Shown here: positions 1 to 6,155 of the stretch, piece by piece
How the letters are laid out: each line of letters starts with the position of its first letter
Position numbering within the stretch: the stretch's first letter is position 1
Source: Firmicutes bacterium CAG:170
GTDB lineage: Bacteria > Bacillota > Clostridia > Oscillospirales > Oscillospiraceae
NCBI GenBank assembly: GCA_000436735.1
Contig: FR887236.1
Span: 11,687-20,872 of the forward strand
DNA: 9,186 nt
Direction: 5' to 3'
Notes under the pieces: generated by a model
Databases searched by the model: none
What the model was told of the DNA's origin: nothing
The model's input: only the letters and a program-made list of their open reading frames with translations
Made by a program: the position numbers and the translations under genes

Positions 1-96
1 GGCGGTGCCGCTGCGCAAATTATAGACGGTCAGACAGAGGGCTGCTGCCAAAAGCAGCAGCCCGATCGCAGTAAGAATTTTACCGGTTTTCGTCAT
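1..96 (-). CDS. N-terminus of a membrane protein, probably a second sortase (partial)
   Basis: An open frame begins at an ATG (94-96) inside the last codons of the basal pilin gene, with AAGAGG at 104-109 seven nt upstream. It runs to the window edge. The 32 visible residues start MTKTGKILTAIGLLLLAAAL and continue CLTVYNLRSGTA: a short basic head, one hydrophobic segment, then a YNL-type exit. This is the usual opening of class B/D-type sortases that accompany clostridial pilus operons and attach the finished fibre to the wall. No catalytic part lies in the window, so the sortase identity rests on this N-terminal style and on position. The membrane segment is certain; the family is a guess. 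Confidence 0.5.
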   Translation of the reverse strand, partial: MTKTGKILTAIGLLLLAAALCLTVYNLRSGTA

Positions 97-1081
97 GGTG
101 TTTCCTCTTTCCGAAGCTGACTCCGGCGATCACGAACGCCAGCCCGCAGAGCGCCAGCAGCGGCACCGGCCACCAGAGCAGGCCCGTCTGCGGGAGCGAG
201 GGCTTTCCGGGTGTGGACGGCTCCGACGGTTTGCCGGGCGTGCGGCTGTTTGTAATGACGAAGGTGGGACCCTCGCGGCTGACCAGAACGGTATAGCCGG
301 AAACGTCGCGCTCCACAACGCTCCATTCGATGCGCCGTCCGCTGGCGTCGTACTTCGGGAGCTTGTCCCAGGTATGGCGCCAGTTATTCCGGGCGCTCAG
401 CGTCACGGTGTCGTAGACGGCACCGTTTTTGAGAAGCTGGACGGTGACCTCCTGCGGACGCGAGGACGTGTCGCCGCCGTCGTCCCAGACCTTGAGCACC
501 TTCCGCTCCGTCGTGTCGTCGGAGGGCGGCGTGACCTCGTCCGCCGTATGCTTCGGCGAGACGGTCAGGTCATAGACCCATGTGTTGCTGGTTTCGTCCG
601 TGACCGGAAGCACAGTCAAAAACGGCTCGGTCGTGTAAACGTATGCGCCGTCCGAATATTGCTGCCCGACGGCCAGATACAGGCCGGGCTTCATCGAGCT
701 GCGCCGGTTCGGGAAGGTGAGCAGGCCCTGTGCATTCGTCACGCCGCTGTCCAGCGGCGTCAGACGGTCGGCGGCGGCATACGCGGCCAGCGTCTCGGCC
801 AGCATCCGCCAGCCGTCACTGTCCAGGCCCGTCAGGCGGACGGGATAGCCTGCAAAATCGCCGGTCAGGGTGAATTCGCCGTAGGCGTCCACAGAGGCGA
901 CATAGAACAGGTCGAACGGAACGCCGGAGACGGGCTGCCTGTCGTGCTGATAGTGGATCGTCAGGCAGACCTCCTGCGTGGGATCGATCGGTCCGGCGGC
1001 CCGTACCGGCGCCGGAAGCAGGGCCAGCAGACAGAGCAGGCATAAGAAAACAGGTATGATGCGAGAATTATGTGTTCGCAT
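80..1081 (-). CDS. Basal/ancillary pilin with CnaB domain, LPQTG-anchored
   Basis: A 333-residue wall-anchored minor pilin, probably the base subunit that links the fibre to peptidoglycan. Residues 1-29 are a signal peptide (RIIPVFLCLLCLLALLPAPVRA). Residues 36-160 resemble the N-terminal domain of small ancillary pilins (FDLFYVASVDAYGEF, LAETLAAYAAADRLTPL, GLYLAVGQ). WVYDLTVSPK at 168-177 matches the pilin-motif pattern W-x3-V-x-V-Y-P-K with Leu for the first Val and Ser for Tyr, making Lys177 a candidate linking residue. A CnaB domain at 193-279 has KVLKVWDD, SVVERD with Glu257, and VITN with Asn278. A Pro-rich stalk (TPGKPSEPSTPGKPS) leads to LPQTG at 296-300, a hydrophobic helix and GKRKHH. 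It overlaps the sortase upstream by 14 nt and the next gene by 17 nt, so translation is likely coupled through three genes. Confidence 0.9.
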   Translation of the reverse strand: MRTHNSRIIPVFLCLLCLLALLPAPVRAAGPIDPTQEVCLTIHYQHDRQPVSGVPFDLFYVASVDAYGEFTLTGDFAGYPVRLTGLDSDGWRMLAETLAAYAAADRLTPLDSGVTNAQGLLTFPNRRSSMKPGLYLAVGQQYSDGAYVYTTEPFLTVLPVTDETSNTWVYDLTVSPKHTADEVTPPSDDTTERKVLKVWDDGGDTSSRPQEVTVQLLKNGAVYDTVTLSARNNWRHTWDKLPKYDASGRRIEWSVVERDVSGYTVLVSREGPTFVITNSRTPGKPSEPSTPGKPSLPQTGLLWWPVPLLALCGLAFVIAGVSFGKRKHHDENR

Positions 1082-1910
1082 TCCCTTTTCCTCCCTTGGG
1101 TTTCTTTTTGCCGCCGGAGGCAAGCAAAACAATGAGCAAAATCAGAAGAATGGGCAGCGCCACGGCCGGAGCAACGAGCAGCGGCTCGATCTGGATGGCA
1201 TCGGAGGTCACGCGGATAGCCTCGGACTGGTTTTCCAAGCGGTGGCCGCGAACGAGCAGCCGGTGGGAATTGATGCCGTAGGGCGTGCAGGTCACGAGTG
1301 TACAGAGATCCTTTCCCGGCTCGATCTGGAGCGCGGAAACGTCGTCCGGCTCAACGATCAGAATGCGGTCTACCTCATAGGTCAGCACCTCGTCGAGCAC
1401 GCGGATCACAAACGTATCGCCCTCGACGAGCTGGTCGAGGTTGGTGAAGAGCTTCGCGCTGGGCAGGCCGCGATGGCCGGAGAGCACGCAGTGGGTGCTT
1501 TCTCCGCCGGTCGGGAGCGAGGTCCAGTCGAGATGGCCGACGGCGATCTGGAGAACGGAATCCTCCGTCCCGTGGTAGATCGGAAGCGAGAGCTTGATGG
1601 TCGGGATCTCGATGTAGCCCATGATGCCGGTGCCGGTGATGTCCAGCAGGCTGTCATACTGCGCACGCTGCTCGTCGGTCAGGAAATAGCCGTTTTCGCG
1701 TTCCAGCAGAGACTGGTTGTAGTCTCTGGCCGCCGACCACAGTTCGTCATACCGCGTCTGATCGAGGCTCTGCACGTCGGAGGAATAGCTGGCGACGGCC
1801 TGCGAGGCGTGGAAGGAGTTCCAGTAGTCGCTTACAGTCGGGTACAGAAGCAAGGACACGCCTGCAAGCAAGATCAGGACCAGAAAAAGCGTAGATAATT
1901 TGTGTTTCAT
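1068..1910 (-). CDS. srtC: Class C (pilin-polymerising) sortase
   Basis: A 280-residue membrane transpeptidase. It cleaves LPXTG-type signals and joins the Thr to a Lys of the next pilin, building the covalent fibre. An N-terminal hydrophobic segment (7-23) and a second one at 244-264 followed by a basic tail (GGKKKPKGGK) give the two-membrane-segment topology typical of class C. The catalytic residues are visible: His146 in LSGHRGLPSAKLF, Cys208 in TLVTCTPYG and Arg217 in NSHRLLVRGHR. MGYIEIPTIKLSLPIYHGT at 97-115 is the usual start of the beta-barrel. The preceding segment lacks the DP-aromatic lid motif common in class C enzymes (residues 70-95 read ERENGYFLTD to LLDITGTG). The start ATG at 1908-1910 has AAGGAG 11 nt upstream. 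The stop overlaps the start of the next gene by 14 nt, implying coupled translation. Confidence 0.94.
   Translation of the reverse strand: MKHKLSTLFLVLILLAGVSLLLYPTVSDYWNSFHASQAVASYSSDVQSLDQTRYDELWSAARDYNQSLLERENGYFLTDEQRAQYDSLLDITGTGIMGYIEIPTIKLSLPIYHGTEDSVLQIAVGHLDWTSLPTGGESTHCVLSGHRGLPSAKLFTNLDQLVEGDTFVIRVLDEVLTYEVDRILIVEPDDVSALQIEPGKDLCTLVTCTPYGINSHRLLVRGHRLENQSEAIRVTSDAIQIEPLLVAPAVALPILLILLIVLLASGGKKKPKGGKGNANT
1090..1095 (-). promoter_or_regulatory. Ribosome binding site of the basal pilin
   Basis: GGGAGG on the minus strand lies 8 nt before the ATG at 1079-1081 and inside the last codons of the sortase gene. It favours this ATG over the in-frame ATG at 1130-1132, which would add 17 charged residues before the signal peptide. 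Confidence 0.8.
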
Positions 1911-1937
1911 CTTGCAGGATTCTCCTTGCGGCTGTAG

Positions 1938-1969
1938 GAGGGGCGGAGTGCGGATGCGCTCCGCCCCTC
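1938..1969 (-). promoter_or_regulatory. GC-rich stem-loop in the sortase leader
   Basis: Arms 1938-1951 and 1956-1969 pair over 14 positions (13 Watson-Crick plus one T/G position) around a 4-base loop. As leftward RNA it sits just upstream of the sortase ribosome binding site (AAGGAG at 1922-1927) and has no T run after it, so it is not a standard terminator. An mRNA processing or stabilising hairpin is plausible, but this is inference. The rest of 1911-2162 holds no gene I can support; a 13-bp palindrome (CTGATTAAATCAG) lies at 2010-2022. Confidence 0.55.
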
Positions 1970-2058
1970 GGACTTTGATTCAGCGGATGGTTACAGGATT
2001 AGGGAAGTTCTGATTAAATCAGCGGCTGTGGACGGCGAGAGATTTTTCGTCAAGACAA

Positions 2059-2106
2059 GGTTTGAAAAACGAGGGAATACTGTATGTATTTCTCGTTTTT
2101 CAAACC
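2059..2106. terminator. Long inverted repeat between pilin and sortase; terminator-like
   Basis: A perfect 15-bp inverted repeat (arms 2059-2073 and 2092-2106) encloses a second 5-bp pairing, AATAC with GTATT (2076-2080, 2086-2090). The arms contain A5 and T5 runs flanking a CGAG/CTCG stem, so in either direction a short GC stem is followed by a T run. That fits a weak bidirectional terminator or attenuator after the pilin, which would keep pilin transcripts above sortase transcripts. It could equally be a dispersed palindromic element. Function is inferred; the repeat is directly visible. Confidence 0.6.
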
Positions 2107-2162
2107 GCAGGATTGGCGGAAAAGATCCGTCGTCCGCGGTCGGGGATTTATTCAGAGGTTCC

Positions 2163-3860
2163 TTAGTTCTCAGAAGCGTTCATGCGCTTTCTGGTGACGA
2201 GCACAACGCCCGCGACGACGACCAGCAGACTGCCGAGAATGTAGAAGATCGTGGTGCCGGTGCCGCCGGTGGAGGGAAGCTCGGTGCCGGAGTTGTTTTC
2301 AACATTGAATGCGAAGAGGTGATCTGCTCCTGCGGTCAGGCCCGTTTCACCGTTCTTGACCGTCCAGGTGCAGCCTTCGAGCGTTGCGTTTGCGGTGATC
2401 GTGATGGTGATCGGATCCTTCAGCAGGTTGTAGCCGTTCGGAGCGACCAGCTCGGTGATGGTGTAGGTGCCTTCGCCGAGGCCCTCAAAGGTCAGAACGC
2501 CATTTTCATCGACATAGCCGGTGGCGTTGATCTGCGTGGGAACGGTGGTCTTGTCAACAACGGTCACCTTTTCATACTTCTTGTTGACATCGTCATACAG
2601 ATCGGCGTTGTAGCCGTCCGCATTTTTGTCCGTGACAGGAGCGGTTTCCGTATATGTGCCGTCCTTGAGCATGTAGTAGGTGCCGGTTTCAGAGGCCTTG
2701 TAGATCGTCTTGTTGATCAGAACGACCTTCATTCCAGTACCCTTGATCTCGAACTTGGCACCGGTCAGTGGTTTCTTGGTAGAGCCATCGATTTTGGTGA
2801 GCTTGAGGCCGGTGACATAGGTCTTGGTCTCGACGGTCGGAGTCTCGCTGACAGGGGTGCCAGGCACGGGCTTGTCGGGATTTTCGGGAGTGCCTTCGCC
2901 CTCCTGATTGGGGTTGTTGGAGTAGATCAGCTTAACGGTGTTGGGGTTGCCAGTTGTGGGATCAAGCACCGCATCCTGATTGAGCGTTGCGGAGTAGGTG
3001 AGCGTGATGGCTGCGTCGGTCTGACCCTTGTACTGGATGAAGTTCTTGAACACGATCTCAAGGCTGGTGGTGCCGTCAGCATTCTTGGTAACCGTCAGCG
3101 GGTAATCCGTGTCCTTAACGAGCGTTTTGGCACCAATGGTGATGACCATATCTTCATTGTAGGTCAGGCCCTTGGACAGCGTATCCTCCATCACAAAGAA
3201 ATACTTGGTGTAGCCCTTCATGTTGGGAACCCTGGAGGTGATCTTGTAGTTTACAGAATCGCCGATGGAGGCGTCGTTGGCATCGACATCGCGACCATTA
3301 TCCACGATCTTCTTATCCACAGACGGGGCGTCGGCCTTGACGTTGACCTCAGCGTTGGGATTGGCCGTGGTCAGGGAGCAGGCGGCGGTGACGGTCTGGT
3401 CAGTAGGCGCGGTAGCCGTACCGGAAACCAGATAGTAGCCGGGAGCCGGGACGGAGATCGTGGCGGTCTCGCCTTCGGCAGTGGCCGTACCGGCAGGCTG
3501 AATGCTGTTCGTAGTCGCATATGTGAGCGCGGCCTTTGCAAAAGCGTCCAGTGCATCGCTGTCGTTTGTAAGCGTACCCAGATATGCGATCAGAGCTTCA
3601 CCCTGATAGTTGTTTCCGCCAACGGTATAGGTGAAATTGGCGAATTCCGTACTCACCGTGTAGGAGACATGCCCCTCCTTGTCATAGGTCGCGTCAAGAA
3701 TTTTGTAGGCATTGTAGGTGTTGCCGTTGATGGAAATTGCGGAATTTGTGTTGTTGACAGTGATGCTGTAGGTCTCCGGTGCAGCAAACGCTGCGGTGCT
3801 CATAGCCAGCACGAGAACCAGTGCCAGCGCGAGCGCAAGAATGGATCTTACCCGTTTCAT
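2163..3860 (-). CDS. Backbone (major) pilin, LPSTG-anchored
   Basis: A 565-residue shaft subunit, polymerised outside the membrane by the class C sortase encoded next. Residues 1-26 are a classic signal peptide (MKRVRSILAL to STAAFA, likely cleaved before APETY). Domain 1 spans about 29-172. Domain 2, about 178-317, begins SVDKKIVDNG and ends IYSNNPN, the layout of D2-type isopeptide pilin domains. A Pro-rich linker runs 318-345. A long CnaB domain, about 350-522, has its likely Lys in LKLTKIDG, the E-box Glu in YTITELVAPNGY (Glu470) and an Asn in FNVENN. LPSTG is at 528-532, then a transmembrane stretch and RKRMNASEN. The canonical YPK pilin motif is missing. At the corresponding place stands EVNVKADAP, so Lys175 is the candidate linking residue (inference). 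The size and three-domain build are normal for a SpaA-like backbone. The start is set by the ribosome binding site at 3871-3876. Confidence 0.92.
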   Translation of the reverse strand: MKRVRSILALALALVLVLAMSTAAFAAPETYSITVNNTNSAISINGNTYNAYKILDATYDKEGHVSYTVSTEFANFTYTVGGNNYQGEALIAYLGTLTNDSDALDAFAKAALTYATTNSIQPAGTATAEGETATISVPAPGYYLVSGTATAPTDQTVTAACSLTTANPNAEVNVKADAPSVDKKIVDNGRDVDANDASIGDSVNYKITSRVPNMKGYTKYFFVMEDTLSKGLTYNEDMVITIGAKTLVKDTDYPLTVTKNADGTTSLEIVFKNFIQYKGQTDAAITLTYSATLNQDAVLDPTTGNPNTVKLIYSNNPNQEGEGTPENPDKPVPGTPVSETPTVETKTYVTGLKLTKIDGSTKKPLTGAKFEIKGTGMKVVLINKTIYKASETGTYYMLKDGTYTETAPVTDKNADGYNADLYDDVNKKYEKVTVVDKTTVPTQINATGYVDENGVLTFEGLGEGTYTITELVAPNGYNLLKDPITITITANATLEGCTWTVKNGETGLTAGADHLFAFNVENNSGTELPSTGGTGTTIFYILGSLLVVVAGVVLVTRKRMNASEN

Positions 3861-3870
3861 GTTTTGTGTA

Positions 3871-3876
3871 CTCCTT
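3871..3876 (-). promoter_or_regulatory. Ribosome binding site of the backbone pilin
   Basis: AAGGAG on the minus strand lies 10 nt before the ATG at 3858-3860, within a purine-rich leader. It selects that ATG, which begins a clean signal peptide, over in-frame starts up to 3968 that would overlap the previous gene. I saw no convincing promoter in 3861-3948. A TATATA run near 3890-3897 could be a -10 element, but no matching -35 box stands at the right distance. Confidence 0.8.
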
Positions 3877-3948
3877 TTTATCTCTCTTATATATATCCTT
3901 TTCGGATGCAGACATCGGCGTTCAGCAGCTTCGCCGGTTGGGTGGAGG

Positions 3949-4641
3949 CTAAAAATACCTCCTTTCACGCCTGCGCCTCAGAGTGCATCTATACAACAGA
4001 CCGCCTGCTGTGAGAAGAAGTCCGCCTATCGTAAACCAGATCGTACCGGCTCCGCCGGTCTCGGGCAGGGCATAGCCCGCCTCGTTTGTGGCGACGATGG
4101 TCACATCCTGCGTCATTTTTTCGATGGTGCAGGAGCTGCCGCCGCTGGCCAGGGTGGTATTCTCCTGTGTGAAGGTCAGCGTGTAGCCGTCATGCTTCGG
4201 CTCGGTGATCGTCACCTCGACGCCGTAGGGAATGTCGAGCGTTCCTTCGCCGCCATTCGCAAGAGAGAGCTTCTGTTCGACCGTCTTGCCGTCCAGCTCA
4301 TAGGAGATGGTAAAGTCGAATTTCTGCGTCGTCTTGCTGTTCGTAACGAGCTTTCTCAGCGTCAGCTTCCGATCCGACGGAAGATTTGTGACATTGAGGA
4401 TGACGCCGCCTTCATTCACAGCGGCAAGGGAGCTGCTGTCAGAGGCCAGCCTGATTTTGCCGCTCGCATCCACATGGAATTTGACCGGCTTGTCAAGCGC
4501 CTTGAAGCCCTCGGGGGTCGTGACCTCCGTCAGCGTATAATCGCCGGGCATCAGGCCATCGAGGCGGACGCTGCCGTCTGTAAGCTCGAGCTGATCGGTC
4601 GTATCGGCGCACTTGCCGGATCGACCGGGACGAGAATCCAT
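3949..4641 (-). CDS. Tip adhesin fragment 3: end of CnaB, FctA-like domain, LPETG anchor
   Basis: C-terminal 230-residue frame of the adhesin. The ATG at 4639-4641 lies inside fragment 2 (over codons for AQKWI read in another frame), lacks a ribosome binding site and is unlikely to be a real start. From residue 13 it supplies the missing half of the CnaB domain: DGSVRLDGLMPGDYTLTEV, then TTPEGF, then ILNVTN, including the usual catalytic Glu and acceptor Asn. Residues 91-186 form a second FctA-like isopeptide domain (LTLRKLVT to TIVATNE). LPETG is at residues 192-196, followed by a hydrophobic segment (201-217) and an Arg-rich tail (RRRRERR), the standard sortase sorting signal. It has no signal peptide, so alone it would stay in the cytoplasm. 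The TAG stop lies 88 nt before the backbone pilin ATG. Confidence 0.8.
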   Translation of the reverse strand: MDSRPGRSGKCADTTDQLELTDGSVRLDGLMPGDYTLTEVTTPEGFKALDKPVKFHVDASGKIRLASDSSSLAAVNEGGVILNVTNLPSDRKLTLRKLVTNSKTTQKFDFTISYELDGKTVEQKLSLANGGEGTLDIPYGVEVTITEPKHDGYTLTFTQENTTLASGGSSCTIEKMTQDVTIVATNEAGYALPETGGAGTIWFTIGGLLLTAGGLLYRCTLRRRRERRYF

Positions 4642-6155
4642 TTCTGAGCGGCAGAGCTATTGTCCTCGTAGACCTGAATCCGTCCACCCTCAGCAAAATT
4701 GGCGCCATTGAGATCCAGAACAGCCTTGGATTTGTTCAGGACAGCTGCTCGCGGCTTGAATTTGAAGGAGCCGTCGCTATTCACGATCAGATACCATTCC
4801 TGCGTCGAGTTTGTCGTCGGTATGCTGGGATTGTCCCAGAAATGGACAAGCGTAGAGTTGGCAGTCTGATTTTCATCCAAGTCAAGCCATTCGCCGTTGG
4901 AGCTGCTCTGGAAGCTGTAGGAGCCGTCTGCCTGCTGGTAGACATAATACTTCTGCGTATCCTGACCGTTTTTTTTCTGGAGCTTTGCATCCTGATGCGA
5001 GCCGGCCGATGCCTGACCGATCACATACTCCGGATCCGCTGCCGAGGCAATGTAATACAAGCTGCTGCTTCTGGGATTCGCTGCCGTGCTCAGGTCAATA
5101 TAATCCGCATTGCCAGTCGGCACGACGTATGTTTTGTCGTCCTTTCGGACGAAATTCATCACATCGTCATTGGCGTTTTTCGGCTGGAACACCGCGCCGG
5201 TCAGCGGCTTGCCGTCCTGATCGAGCTTCTGGAGCGTCAGGCCGACACGGCCGATCGTGTTGGTGAACACGACCGCGCTTTGAACGTCCTTAATGACGGT
5301 GCCGGAGGCCGTACCGCCGGAGGAAACCACGCCGTTGACCGTATTCGTGACGGTATAGCCCGTGGAGTCCAATTCCTTGACGGTGTAGCGCAGGCCGATG
5401 GGGAGATATTTGATGTGGATGGACTCGCCGTCCTTCAGCGTGAATTCGTTGCCCTCATGGAGGATCAGATCGTCGGTGGTGCTGCCGCTGCGGTCGGTCT
5501 TGGTGTAGGAGTAGTCGTCGAGGATCTCGTTTCCGTCTTTGTCGGTGAAGTGGATCTCAAAGCGGAACTCCTTCGTCGGGTCAGATTCGCCGACGCCCGC
5601 CTTTGCTATCTTCAGGTCGGCGGTTTTCTGCTCGATGTTGATGCCGGAGACGGACGGAAGCGTGAAGCTCATGTAGCAGGTGGAGCCGGAAGCGCCGCGC
5701 TCGGTGTAGAAGAAGGAGAGCGTGTGCTCGCCGGCATCCCCCTTCTTCAGATAGTCCCACAGGTTGACATACTCGCCGATGGAGGAGTGAACGCCGCCGA
5801 TGTCGCAGACGAGCGTGTTGTCCAAGAACACCCACATGTCATCGTCACCGAAGAAGTAATACTCCAGCGGGCCGACATAATCCTCCGTCAGCGTGAATTT
5901 CACAGCGTACTGCATACCGAAGAAGGAGTTGTGCGCAACGCCGTCATCGCTGTCTGGGAAACTGCCAATTAAAGCAGTTCGGTTCGTATCGTTGTTGCCG
6001 TCCTTATTCTCAAAACCTGTGTATTGAACGGTAGAACCGTATCCGCCAGTATGAGGATCTGCGTTGTAAATGGTATCCAACGGCCAGAAATCGTTTGTAT
6101 AGATAGTCTTATGCGCTTTCCCTTTATAAGGAGATGGGTTGAAGAACTCCTGCAA
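4551..6155 (-). CDS. Tip adhesin fragment 2: fibro-slime domain, FctA-like domain, half CnaB, lectin
   Basis: Middle frame of the adhesin. The first possible start is a TTG at 6153-6155 with no convincing ribosome binding site; related sequence continues upstream in this frame to about 6200, where it joins fragment 1. It is therefore not an independent gene. Residues 1-170 match fibro-slime/PA14-like domains: FFGDDDMWVFLDNTL, then CDIGGVHS, then FFYTERGASGST. Residues 177-301 look like an FctA/Spy0128-type isopeptide domain (LKIAKAG to VVFTNT). Residues 303-352 are the first strands of a CnaB fold (LTLQKLDQDGKPLTGAVF). Residues 363-513 are a ricin-type beta-trefoil lectin, with three QxW-like motifs (TQKYYVY, TQEWYLI, AQKWILV) and WLDL/VLDLNG motifs. 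The frame then loses homology and stops at 4551, before the CnaB is complete. An A8 tract lies in the lectin codons (4969-4976). Confidence 0.8.
   Translation of the reverse strand: MQEFFNPSPYKGKAHKTIYTNDFWPLDTIYNADPHTGGYGSTVQYTGFENKDGNNDTNRTALIGSFPDSDDGVAHNSFFGMQYAVKFTLTEDYVGPLEYYFFGDDDMWVFLDNTLVCDIGGVHSSIGEYVNLWDYLKKGDAGEHTLSFFYTERGASGSTCYMSFTLPSVSGINIEQKTADLKIAKAGVGESDPTKEFRFEIHFTDKDGNEILDDYSYTKTDRSGSTTDDLILHEGNEFTLKDGESIHIKYLPIGLRYTVKELDSTGYTVTNTVNGVVSSGGTASGTVIKDVQSAVVFTNTIGRVGLTLQKLDQDGKPLTGAVFQPKNANDDVMNFVRKDDKTYVVPTGNADYIDLSTAANPRSSSLYYIASAADPEYVIGQASAGSHQDAKLQKKNGQDTQKYYVYQQADGSYSFQSSSNGEWLDLDENQTANSTLVHFWDNPSIPTTNSTQEWYLIVNSDGSFKFKPRAAVLNKSKAVLDLNGANFAEGGRIQVYEDNSSAAQKWILVPVDPASAPIRPISSSLQTAASASMA

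Noticed and set aside
978..1898. Plus-strand open frames opposite the sortase and basal pilin (including 95-1045)
   Set aside because: Antisense to genes with intact catalytic and anchor motifs; low-complexity products with no domain character.
2113..2137. GCGGA/TCCGC short inverted repeat downstream of the pilin stop
   Set aside because: A 5-bp match of a kind expected by chance in G+C-rich DNA, with no supporting context.
3916..3936. CGGCG/CGCCG stem with an 11-base loop between adhesin and pilin
   Set aside because: Only 5 bp, with a large loop and no T tract; too weak to call a terminator.
2028..4013. 661-codon open frame on the plus strand opposite the backbone pilin
   Set aside because: Antisense to a textbook pilin, no ribosome binding site, and it reads through the palindromic spacer; a codon-bias shadow.
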